NCBI GenBank assembly: GCA_900770835.1
Contig: CAAGLQ010000166.1
Coordinates: 1 to 6,015, forward strand
Length of the DNA: 6,015 bases
Reading direction: 5' to 3'
DNA from: an uncultured Parabacteroides sp.
GTDB lineage: Bacteria > Bacteroidota > Bacteroidia > Bacteroidales > Tannerellaceae
Shown here piece by piece: positions 1 to 6,015 of the stretch. The notes under the pieces are model-generated. The model saw only the letters and a list, made by a program, of their open reading frames with translations, had not been told where the DNA came from and made no database searches. Positions within the stretch are counted from its first letter, which is position 1. Every line of letters starts with the position of its first letter. Both the position numbers and the translations under genes were made by a program.

Positions 1-2
1 AA

Positions 3-650
3 CAGTTGCGGGAGGCCTCCCGATTGATCTTGACTTGGGGCACTGCCTATGTCTATCGTTTGAAGAGTGACGGGCGTATTGTAGCCAACTGTCATAAGTT
101 GCCTGAGCAGCGTTTCGTGAGAGAGCGGTTGAGCGTAGAGGCAATCGTGGAGGAGTGGCGTGTGCTACTCCCAGAATTGTGGAGCCAATGCCCCCGCCTC
201 AAACTGATTTGTACGGTAAGCCCTATCCGGCATTGGAAGGATGGGGCGCACGCCAATCAATTGAGCAAGGCAACCCTTCTGTTGGCCTTGGATGCCTTAC
301 GGGCTGAGTCCCCCGATCGAATCAGCTATTTCCCTGCCTACGAGATCCTGTTGGATGAGTTGCGTGATTATCGTTTTTATGCGGATGATATGTTGCATCC
401 CTCTTCCTTGGCAGTTGACTATATTGCTGATCGTTTTGCCCAAACTTACTTTGACCAAGAGACGCAGCAGGCTCGCCAAGCCTGGGATAAACTGCGTAAG
501 GCGATTGCTCATCGGCCGTTGCAGCCCGAAAGTGAGGCCTATCGGCAGTTTATAACACAAACTTTGTTAAAACTTGAACAGCTTAAAGCGAAAATGCCTT
601 TCTTTGACTTCACAAAAGAGTCAGAAATATTGATTGCTAAACTACGTTGA
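3..650 (+). CDS. GSCFA-family protein, SGNH-hydrolase-like (5' partial)
   Basis: This is the C-terminal part of a GSCFA-domain protein (named after an N-terminal motif that lies outside the window). The frame is open to the left edge. The TTG at position 6 is an internal leucine codon, because the protein begins mid-domain just before the family block WGTAYVY. About 215 residues are visible of a usual length near 320. Visible blocks, counted from the codon at 6, are WGTAYVY (11-17), ANCHKLP (27-33), SPIRHWKDG (72-80) and DDMLHPS (127-133). The last has the D-x-x-H spacing of the SGNH/GDSL catalytic pair, giving D128 and H131; the nucleophile would be in the unseen part. A charged, probably helical tail follows (about 150-214). 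SGNH enzymes are typically esterases or acyltransferases; the substrate of GSCFA proteins is unknown to me. It ends 3 bases before murF-alr, so co-transcription is very likely and an envelope-related role is a reasonable inference. Confidence 0.87.
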   Translation, partial: QLREASRLILTWGTAYVYRLKSDGRIVANCHKLPEQRFVRERLSVEAIVEEWRVLLPELWSQCPRLKLICTVSPIRHWKDGAHANQLSKATLLLALDALRAESPDRISYFPAYEILLDELRDYRFYADDMLHPSSLAVDYIADRFAQTYFDQETQQARQAWDKLRKAIAHRPLQPESEAYRQFITQTLLKLEQLKAKMPFFDFTKESEILIAKLR

Positions 651-656
651 AGCATG
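648..656 (+). promoter_or_regulatory. Stop-start junction, probable translational coupling
   Basis: The TGA stop of the GSCFA gene (648-650) and the ATG of murF-alr (654-656) are separated by three bases, AGC. No purine-rich Shine-Dalgarno stretch precedes the ATG, so re-initiation by terminating ribosomes is a plausible way to translate murF-alr. Weak Shine-Dalgarno use is also normal in Bacteroidota, so coupling is inferred rather than shown. Confidence 0.4.
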
Positions 657-3119
657 GAATACGCAATTAAGGAGGTAGCTCAGATTATAGGTGCCTCTAC
701 GCAAACATTGCACGACGACAAGATCAGCCTGCTGCTGACCGATAGCCGCCGCCTCTCTTTCCCGGAGCAAAGTCTGTTCTTTGCGTTGGTTACGAAGACC
801 AATGATGGGCATCGTTATATCCAGGATTTATACCAATTGCGGGTGCGCAATTTTGTGGTGAGTGAGTTGCGTCCGGAGTTTACCCGTATGCCGGAGGCCA
901 ATTTCTTGTTGGTGAAAGATACGTTGCGCGCGTTACAACGGTTGGCTGCTTTCCATCGCAAGCGTTTTCATATTCCGGTGATCGGCATTACGGGTAGCAA
1001 CGGCAAGACCATCGTGAAGGAATTTCTTTATCAGTTGCTGCATAATGAGTTTAATGTGGTGCGTTCGCCTCGTAGTTACAATTCTCAGTTGGGAGTTCCT
1101 CTTTCTGTATGGCAAATGAACGAGAAGCATACGTTGGGTATCTTTGAGGCAGGCATCTCACAGCCGGATGAGATGGAGCGGTTGCAGCCGATTATCGCAC
1201 CGACGGTGGGTGTCATTACAAATATCGGCGAGGCTCATCAAGAGAATTTTATCTCCACTACGCAAAAATGTTTGGAGAAGCTGATGCTTTTCAACGAATG
1301 TGAAGCGATCATTTATGATGGCGACGATCCCTTCATCGCCAATTGCATCGAGTCGGCTTGCCTTTCTCATAAGGCGATCGCTTGGAGTCGGACAGATTCG
1401 GAGGCTCCACTCTACATTGAGCAAATCGAGAAACAAGCGCAACAGACGATCATCCGTTGTACTTTGCTTGGGTTGAGCCAGACTGTGGTCATTCCTTTCA
1501 CCGATGATGCCTCTATCGAGAATGTCATCCACTGTTTAGCGGTGATGCTCTATCTGAAACCTACCAGTGCCAACGATGTGTTGAAGTTCTCTCATTTGGA
1601 GCCGGTCGATATGCGGCTTGATGTCAAGCAGGGAATCAACAATTGCTTGTTGATCAACGATGCCTATAACTCCGACATCAATTCGCTGGACATTGCGCTC
1701 GACTTTCAACAAAGCCGTCGTATGGGGCAGAACATGAAGACAACCTTGATCCTTTCTGACATTCTGCAATCGGGCACATTGCCGAAGTCTCTATATAAGA
1801 AGGTGGCCGACTTGGTTCGTCGTAAAGGGGTGGATCGACTGATTGGTATAGGTCGGGATTTGAAAGAATTTGCCGGGGTGTTCGACATGGAGAAATCCTT
1901 TTATCTGACTACGGATGAGTTTATCCAATCGCCGGAGTTTCGGTCATTCAAGCAGGAGCTGATCCTGTTAAAAGGCTCTCGTCGTTTCCATTTCGAACGT
2001 ATCTCAGAGCTGCTGGAGAAGAAGGTACATGAGACGATCTTGGAGGTGAACTTGGATGCGATTGTCCATAACTTTAACTTTTATCGTTCCAAACTAAAGC
2101 CAGAGACGAAGATGGTTTGCATGGTGAAGGCTTCCGGGTATGGCGTTGGTTCGGTGGAATTGGCCAAGACTTTGCAGGCGCATCGTTGTGATTATTTGGC
2201 AGTAGCGGTGGCTGATGAGGGTGCCGACCTGCGCAAAGAGGGTATATCTATCCCAATTATCGTGATGAATCCGGAGTTCAGCAGTTTCAATGTGCTCTTT
2301 GAGAATCATCTGGAGCCGGAGGTATATAGCTTCCGCCTTTTGGATGCGTTGATTCGAGAGACGGAGCGGCGGGGTATCACGGCTTATCCTATCCATATTA
2401 AGATAGATACCGGCATGCATCGTTTGGGTTTCCAGCCGAGTGATGTACCTGTTCTTTGCCAACGTTTGAAGGGGCAGACCGGTGTGATTGCGCGCTCTAT
2501 CTTTTCTCATTTGGCTGGAAGTGACTCTTTCCTGTTCGATGATTTCACGAAGCAGCAGTTGGATATATTCACCAAGGCAGCTGCGGAATTAGAGCAAGGG
2601 TTAGAGCATAAGGTGATTAAGCATATCCTCAATTCTGCGGGTATCGAACGTTATGCTAACTATCAAATGGATATGGTGCGTTTGGGCATTGGCCTGTATG
2701 GAGTCAGTGCTTCTGGCCAGCGCGGTTTGCGGAATGTCAGCACTTTGAAGACTACGATCTTGCAAATCCAACAGGTGGCGGCTGGCGATTCAATTGGCTA
2801 TAGCCGGAAGAGTTATGTAGAGCGGGATTCGCGCATTGCGATCATCCCGATAGGCTATGCGGATGGTTTGGATCGCCATTTCAGTAACGGGGGTGGCGAG
2901 GTCTTGATTCGGGGTAAACGTTGTCCCATCATTGGCAATATCTGTATGGATGCTTGCATGGTGGATGTGACAGATAGTGAGGCTCAGGAAGGTGATAGCG
3001 TAATCATTTTCGGCGAAGAGTTGCCGGTGACGGAGTTGGCAGACAAGCTGAAAACGATCCCTTATGAGATATTAACCTCTGTCTCTCCGCGAGTGAAACG
3101 GGTCTATTACCAAGAGTAG
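654..3119 (+). CDS. murF-alr: Bifunctional MurF ligase / alanine racemase
   Basis: A fusion of two cytoplasmic peptidoglycan-precursor enzymes. Residues 1 to about 455 are MurF, which uses ATP to join D-Ala-D-Ala to UDP-MurNAc-tripeptide. Residues about 458-821 are the PLP-dependent alanine racemase (Alr) that makes D-Ala from L-Ala. MurF signs: TDSR (29-32), P-loop GITGSNGKT (111-119), NIGEAHQENF (190-199), a lysine near 209 in the place of the carbamylated lysine of Mur ligases, NDAYNSD (335-341) and LKGSR (439-443). Alr signs: MVKASGYG (490-497) with PLP lysine K492, DTGMHRLG (585-592), SHLAG (618-622), NSAG (660-663), VRLGIGLYG (676-684), catalytic tyrosine Y716 in SIGYS, and GNICMD (761-766). 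Each half is near the length of the stand-alone enzyme, with almost no linker, and no key residue appears lost. The ATG at 654 gives a normal MurF N-terminus. The fusion is well known in Bacteroidota. Both activities are inferred from motifs. Confidence 0.98.
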   Translation: MEYAIKEVAQIIGASTQTLHDDKISLLLTDSRRLSFPEQSLFFALVTKTNDGHRYIQDLYQLRVRNFVVSELRPEFTRMPEANFLLVKDTLRALQRLAAFHRKRFHIPVIGITGSNGKTIVKEFLYQLLHNEFNVVRSPRSYNSQLGVPLSVWQMNEKHTLGIFEAGISQPDEMERLQPIIAPTVGVITNIGEAHQENFISTTQKCLEKLMLFNECEAIIYDGDDPFIANCIESACLSHKAIAWSRTDSEAPLYIEQIEKQAQQTIIRCTLLGLSQTVVIPFTDDASIENVIHCLAVMLYLKPTSANDVLKFSHLEPVDMRLDVKQGINNCLLINDAYNSDINSLDIALDFQQSRRMGQNMKTTLILSDILQSGTLPKSLYKKVADLVRRKGVDRLIGIGRDLKEFAGVFDMEKSFYLTTDEFIQSPEFRSFKQELILLKGSRRFHFERISELLEKKVHETILEVNLDAIVHNFNFYRSKLKPETKMVCMVKASGYGVGSVELAKTLQAHRCDYLAVAVADEGADLRKEGISIPIIVMNPEFSSFNVLFENHLEPEVYSFRLLDALIRETERRGITAYPIHIKIDTGMHRLGFQPSDVPVLCQRLKGQTGVIARSIFSHLAGSDSFLFDDFTKQQLDIFTKAAAELEQGLEHKVIKHILNSAGIERYANYQMDMVRLGIGLYGVSASGQRGLRNVSTLKTTILQIQQVAAGDSIGYSRKSYVERDSRIAIIPIGYADGLDRHFSNGGGEVLIRGKRCPIIGNICMDACMVDVTDSEAQEGDSVIIFGEELPVTELADKLKTIPYEILTSVSPRVKRVYYQE

Positions 3120-3134
3120 TTTTATCTAATAATC

Positions 3135-3140
3135 AAAGGA
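3135..3140 (+). promoter_or_regulatory. Possible ribosome binding site of the YciO-like gene
   Basis: AAAGGA lies three bases before the ATG at 3144, in the 24-base gap after murF-alr. It resembles a Shine-Dalgarno core, but the spacing is shorter than usual and such sites matter less in Bacteroidota. It agrees with the chosen start without proving it. I see no convincing promoter in the same gap. Confidence 0.4.
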
Positions 3141-3143
3141 TTT

Positions 3144-3746
3144 ATGCTAATCAAAATATATCCAGAGAATCCGAATCAAAAAGAGATAGACAAGGTTGTT
3201 AAGATTTTGCAGGACGGAGGGCTCGTCATCTATCCTACGGATACCGTGTATGCGATGGGATGCGATGCGTTGAATGTACGTGCAGTTGAGCGCATTTGTC
3301 AAATGAAAGGGATTAACCCACAGAAGAGCAATCTATCGATTATCTGCTATGACCTTTCCAATATCAGTGCGTATGCCAAGGTCAGCAATGCGGCTTTCAA
3401 ATTGATGAAGAAGCATCTGCCGGGTCCTTTCACTTTTATCCTTCCTACCAGTAGCGAGCTTCCGAAGATCTATAAGAATCGAAAAGAGGTGGGGATTCGT
3501 GTGCCGGATAATAACATTGTCCGTACCTTGGTGGAGGCGTTGGGTAATCCCATCCTCACCATGTCTATACACGATGAGGATGAGCTGGTTGAATATTCTA
3601 CGGATCCGGAGTTGATCCATGAGAAGTATGATCGTCAGGTAGATGTCGTCATTGACGGTGGTTACGGTGAGACCGAACCCTCCACAGTGGTTGATTGTAC
3701 GACCGACGATTTCACGATCCTTCGCCAAGGAAAAGGCGAATTGTAA
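3144..3746 (+). CDS. yciO: YciO-like member of the Sua5/TsaC/YrdC family
   Basis: A 200-residue single YrdC-domain protein. Family signs: GGLVIYPTDTVYAMGCD (25-41), ERICQMKG (49-56), LPGPFTFIL (92-100), GIRVPDN (117-123) and PSTVVD (179-184). Sua5/TsaC enzymes make threonylcarbamoyl-AMP from threonine, bicarbonate and ATP for the t6A modification of tRNAs, and automatic annotation would probably give that name. The match to E. coli YciO as I recall it is closer, through the N-terminus (IYPENPNQ), the VERIC block, the DLS segment and PELIHEK. The K-x-R and S-x-N signatures described for true synthases are not intact: K55-G-I-N-P has no arginine at the expected place, and S141-I-H replaces S-A-N. 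YciO is reported not to replace TsaC, so the role is uncertain and may be nucleotide or RNA related. There is no Sua5 C-terminal domain. Probably the last gene of the murF-alr transcript. Confidence 0.93.
   Translation: MLIKIYPENPNQKEIDKVVKILQDGGLVIYPTDTVYAMGCDALNVRAVERICQMKGINPQKSNLSIICYDLSNISAYAKVSNAAFKLMKKHLPGPFTFILPTSSELPKIYKNRKEVGIRVPDNNIVRTLVEALGNPILTMSIHDEDELVEYSTDPELIHEKYDRQVDVVIDGGYGETEPSTVVDCTTDDFTILRQGKGEL
3721..3740. terminator. Weak hairpin at the convergent gene junction
   Basis: TTCGCC (3721-3726) and GGCGAA (3735-3740) form a perfect 6-bp stem with an 8-base loop. It lies in the last codons of the YciO-like gene and, read on the other strand, 11 bases past the stop of the M20 gene. 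A bidirectional terminator would suit two genes that meet here, but neither side has the T-run of an intrinsic terminator. It may be chance within coding sequence. Confidence 0.2.
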
Positions 3747-3751
3747 TCCAA

Positions 3752-5041
3752 TTACTGCAACAAATCAATCAAGGCCTTGGCCATGGCCTGCACGCCTGTT
3801 GCCCAGCTATCTGCGAATTGCGGGGCAAAGCACTCGTTATGCAGTTGAGGTAGTAGTTTACCTGCCTGCTCTGCCTCACGCAGCTTTTGTGGATTGGCTA
3901 CTCCTAACCAAAAGATCATCGTACGCACCTTCTCCGGAGTCTGGCTATAATAGGCGAAATCTTCTGAAACAGGAGAGGGAGCAGCTTCGATCAGGTGCTC
4001 ATCGCCCAAGATGTCTCGCATGGATTGGCTGACCGCTTCTGCCAATGGTGTATCATTGATTACGGGCGAGGCAATCTGCAACGGCTTGATCTCCGGCATA
4101 CGCTCCTTCGGTACACCATTCGAAACGGCGATACCTTGGCAAATCTCACGGATGCGCTTGTCGATCAGTTGCTGTACCTCCATGTCATAGAAACGGGTAG
4201 TCAATTGAAGGGTAGCCTCCTCGGGGATAATATTCCAAACCTTACCCGCATGGAAAGAACCAACGGTAACCACAGAGGGTGCCAACGGACTGACTGAACG
4301 GCTGGGAATGGTCTGGAATTGCAGTACAGCTTCCGAAGCCATAACGATTGGGTCTATACCGGTGTTGGGTTTTGCGCCATGTGCGCCGACACCTCGGAAG
4401 GTAATGTCGTAATTTAGCAGTCCGGCAAAGGTCTCTCGTAACGAATAACCCACACTCCCAGCCGGATATTCTGGGCTGACATGGTAGGCCAAAATGTAAT
4501 CAGGGCAGGGGAAACGGCTGAACAACCCATCTTTGATCATCGCTTGTGCACCGTAGTTTTGCTCCTCAGCCGGTTGGCCGATGGCGATCAAGGTCCCTTT
4601 CCAATGCGATTTGAAGGTGGCCAATGTCTCTAACGTGCCTAACCAGACACTCATGTGCATATCGTGGCCACAAGCGTGGAACACATCCGCTGTTTCACTG
4701 GCATAGGGCAAACCGGTGGCCTCCTGGATAGGCAAAGCGTCCATGTCCGTACGGAGGGCAATCGTCGGTCCCTCGCCATTGCGCAACAGGCCGACAACAC
4801 CATAGCCTCCCACCTTTTCCGTCACCTCAAATCCTAACTCCCGCAACTTGCCAGCCAAGAGGGTGGAGGTACGCTCCTCCTGTTTAGACAACTCCGGGTG
4901 CTTGTGCAGGTCTTGGTAAAGCGCCTCATACTTTGCCTCCTGTTTCTTAACAGCCTCCACAAGGAGGCTATTCTTGATTTTTGCCTGGGTGGCGATCACT
5001 GCGCAGCAGCAAATCGCCACGAGAATACCTAAACGTTTCAT
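3752..5041 (-). CDS. Exported M20-family metal-dependent amidohydrolase
   Basis: A 429-residue enzyme of peptidase family M20, in the IAA-amino-acid hydrolase / hippurate hydrolase / AbgA-like group. These use a pair of metal ions to cut amide bonds in N-acyl amino acids or related conjugates. An N-terminal signal peptide (residues 1-20) points to the periplasm. Metal-site motifs are present: RTDMDALP (97-104), HACGHD (122-127, with C124 and H126), QPAEE (156-160, catalytic and ligand glutamates), H187 in AYHVS, and H401 in LHNECF. HGAKPNTGIDPI (221-232) belongs to the dimerisation (lid) domain, and SEDFAYY is the usual block before the last ligand. Length is about that of the family plus the signal peptide, and nothing looks broken. 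The ATG at 5041 is supported by the signal peptide; only AAG precedes it, so there is no strong ribosome site. It lies 17 bases after the symporter gene and is probably co-transcribed. The substrate cannot be read from sequence. Confidence 0.95.
   Translation of the reverse strand: MKRLGILVAICCCAVIATQAKIKNSLLVEAVKKQEAKYEALYQDLHKHPELSKQEERTSTLLAGKLRELGFEVTEKVGGYGVVGLLRNGEGPTIALRTDMDALPIQEATGLPYASETADVFHACGHDMHMSVWLGTLETLATFKSHWKGTLIAIGQPAEEQNYGAQAMIKDGLFSRFPCPDYILAYHVSPEYPAGSVGYSLRETFAGLLNYDITFRGVGAHGAKPNTGIDPIVMASEAVLQFQTIPSRSVSPLAPSVVTVGSFHAGKVWNIIPEEATLQLTTRFYDMEVQQLIDKRIREICQGIAVSNGVPKERMPEIKPLQIASPVINDTPLAEAVSQSMRDILGDEHLIEAAPSPVSEDFAYYSQTPEKVRTMIFWLGVANPQKLREAEQAGKLLPQLHNECFAPQFADSWATGVQAMAKALIDLLQ
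4982..5041 (-). other. Signal peptide of the M20 amidohydrolase
   Basis: Residues 1-20 show a basic start (MKR), a hydrophobic core with three consecutive cysteines (11-13), and a likely signal peptidase I site TQA before K21. It is not a good lipobox, since the residue before C11 is isoleucine rather than glycine, alanine or serine. A soluble periplasmic or secreted product is therefore more likely than a lipoprotein. Confidence 0.75.
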
Positions 5042-5058
5042 CTTATATGACTTAAATC

Positions 5059-6015
5059 TTATACAGCCTCTTTTGACGGTTTTCCGGCTAATTTGTCCAC
5101 TACAATGGCAATGGCACCATCTCCGGTGACGTTACAAGCGGTGCCGAAGCTGTCCATGGCGATGTAGAGGGCGATCATCAATGCTTGCAGCGTGTCATCA
5201 AAGCCTAACATACTCTCCAACACGCCTAAAGCCGCCATGATGGCTCCACCTGGTACACCCGGTGCTGCGACCATTGTAATGCCTAACATCAAGATGAAGC
5301 CGGCAAAACTGGAGAACTCAATGGGAGAATCGGCCATGATCAAAATAGCCATGGCACATGCCACGATCTTCATTGTGCTACCCGCCAGGTGGATGGTTGC
5401 GCAAAGTGGAACGGTGAAGATAGCGATGTTCTCTCGTACCCCATTCTTCACCGCTTGTGCTAAAGTGACGGGAATAGTCGCTGCGGAGGATTGTGTACCT
5501 AAAGCGGTTGCGTAGGCCGGTAACATGTTGCGCAACAGGCGCAATGGATTCTTGTGGGCCACCAATCCGGCTATGGTGAATTGGATCAACAGCAATAAAA
5601 CGTGTAGCACGAAGATCACAGCGATCACTTTGATAAACATATTGATAATGCTGGCTACCTGTCCGCTGACGGTCATGTTGAGAAAGATACCGAAGATGTG
5701 CAACGGAAGCAATGGGATAATAACAGCCTCGATCAGTTTGGTAATGATCTCTTTAAAGTCGGCGAAGGCACCATGCAGGGTTTGCCCTTGGATGTGTGAG
5801 AGGCCCAATCCTACAACGAACGAGAGAATCAGGGCGGTCATCACACCCATCAATGGCGGCATAGCCACTTGGAAATAGGAGGTCAGCATAGCATTCTCCG
5901 GGTTGTCTAAAGCGGTTAGCTCCGCATGGGTCGGTAAGATACCGGGGAAGACAGCGGCTCCACTGAAGAAGGTGAAGAAACCGGAGAAGATAGTTGATCC
6001 GTATGCGATTAAAGC
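5059..6015 (-). CDS. Dicarboxylate/amino acid:cation symporter, DAACS family (5' partial)
   Basis: The C-terminal 318 or so residues of an inner-membrane secondary transporter with the GltPh/EAAT fold. The frame is open to the right edge, so the ATG at 5889 is an internal methionine and roughly 90 or more N-terminal residues are missing, judged from a family length of 400-440. Hydrophobic helices run throughout. The landmarks are in order: re-entrant hairpin 1 with QSSAATIPVTL (about 5493-5461), the TM7 motif as IHLAGST (5394-5374), hairpin 2 with AAPGVPGG (5268-5245), and TM8 with DSFGTACNVTGD (5154-5119). NVTGD, which binds sodium in GltPh (N401, D405), is kept, as is the aspartate matching D394, which binds the substrate amino group. 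The usual TM7 NMDGT is replaced, and glycine stands at the place of R397, which binds the substrate side-chain carboxylate. An acidic amino acid is therefore not a safe guess; a neutral amino acid or another acid is possible. It lies upstream of the M20 gene in a likely two-gene operon. Confidence 0.93.
   Translation of the reverse strand, partial: ALIAYGSTIFSGFFTFFSGAAVFPGILPTHAELTALDNPENAMLTSYFQVAMPPLMGVMTALILSFVVGLGLSHIQGQTLHGAFADFKEIITKLIEAVIIPLLPLHIFGIFLNMTVSGQVASIINMFIKVIAVIFVLHVLLLLIQFTIAGLVAHKNPLRLLRNMLPAYATALGTQSSAATIPVTLAQAVKNGVRENIAIFTVPLCATIHLAGSTMKIVACAMAILIMADSPIEFSSFAGFILMLGITMVAAPGVPGGAIMAALGVLESMLGFDDTLQALMIALYIAMDSFGTACNVTGDGAIAIVVDKLAGKPSKEAV

Noticed and set aside
6..8. 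TTG at position 6 as the start of the first gene
   Set aside because: The frame stays open to the left edge and the protein begins mid-domain, so this is an internal leucine codon of a truncated gene.
2094..2510. 138-codon open frame on the - strand inside murF-alr, with similar ones at 933-1130, 1158-1532, 1536-1769 and 1706-1888
   Set aside because: All lie antisense to a conserved, intact coding sequence and show no recognisable domain. They are shadows of the real gene.
3120..3143. Possible promoter in the gap before the YciO-like gene
   Set aside because: The gap is AT-rich but has no clear match to the Bacteroides -7 consensus TAnnTTTG, and 24 bases fits read-through from murF-alr.
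3769..3791. Palindromes CAAGGCCTTG and GGCCATGGCC near the end of the M20 gene, considered as operator or terminator
   Set aside because: They lie inside conserved coding sequence (AMAKALID), are only 10 bases each, and have no T-run or promoter nearby. Codon choice explains them.
3643..4032. 129-codon + strand open frame across the convergent junction
   Set aside because: It overlaps the end of the YciO-like gene in another frame and runs antisense to the conserved M20 C-terminus; its low-complexity, proline- and arginine-rich product resembles no family I know.
5013..5031. Lipoprotein lipobox in the M20 signal peptide around the three cysteines
   Set aside because: The residue before C11 is isoleucine, and before C12 and C13 is cysteine; a lipobox needs glycine, alanine or serine there. 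TQA before K21 fits signal peptidase I better.
5887..5889. ATG at 5889 as the start of the symporter
   Set aside because: The same frame continues without a stop to 6015 and encodes membrane-like sequence (for example FSGFFTFFSGAAVF), so the gene begins outside the window.

Overview
The window is ordinary, gene-dense chromosome from a member of the Bacteroidota, most likely Bacteroidales. The best evidence is the central gene, a single polypeptide joining MurF to alanine racemase. That fusion is a hallmark of this phylum, and here it follows directly on a GSCFA-family gene. Weak or absent Shine-Dalgarno sequences and very short intergenic gaps also fit. I cannot name a genus.

Layout: 3-3746 on the + strand is a compact three-gene run. 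It holds the 3' part of a GSCFA/SGNH-hydrolase-like gene (5' end outside the window), murF-alr starting 3 bases after it, and a YciO/Sua5/TsaC-family (YrdC-domain) gene 24 bases further on. 3752-6015 on the - strand is a two-gene run read toward the first: a dicarboxylate/amino acid:cation symporter (DAACS/GltPh fold, N-terminus beyond the right edge), then 17 bases, then an exported M20-family amidohydrolase. The two runs converge with only 5 bases between their stop codons. No stretch over 300 bases lacks a gene; the longest gap is 24 bases. I see no tRNA, rRNA, CRISPR array, insertion sequence, attachment site or long repeat.

How the genes work together: MurF-Alr supplies D-alanine and attaches D-Ala-D-Ala to the peptidoglycan precursor in the cytoplasm, and the GSCFA protein may be a cell-envelope-related esterase-like enzyme. 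The YrdC-domain protein is YciO-like rather than a clear t6A synthase. The opposite pair looks like a scavenging module, in which a secreted metal amidohydrolase frees an acid or amino acid that the neighbouring symporter could import. The symporter has lost residues that set acidic-substrate binding and one sodium site in characterised homologues, so its substrate and coupling ion are open.

I found no convincing undescribed system. The best leads are the symporter's altered sites, its pairing with the amidohydrolase, and the fusion of two pathway steps that skips the enzyme between them.
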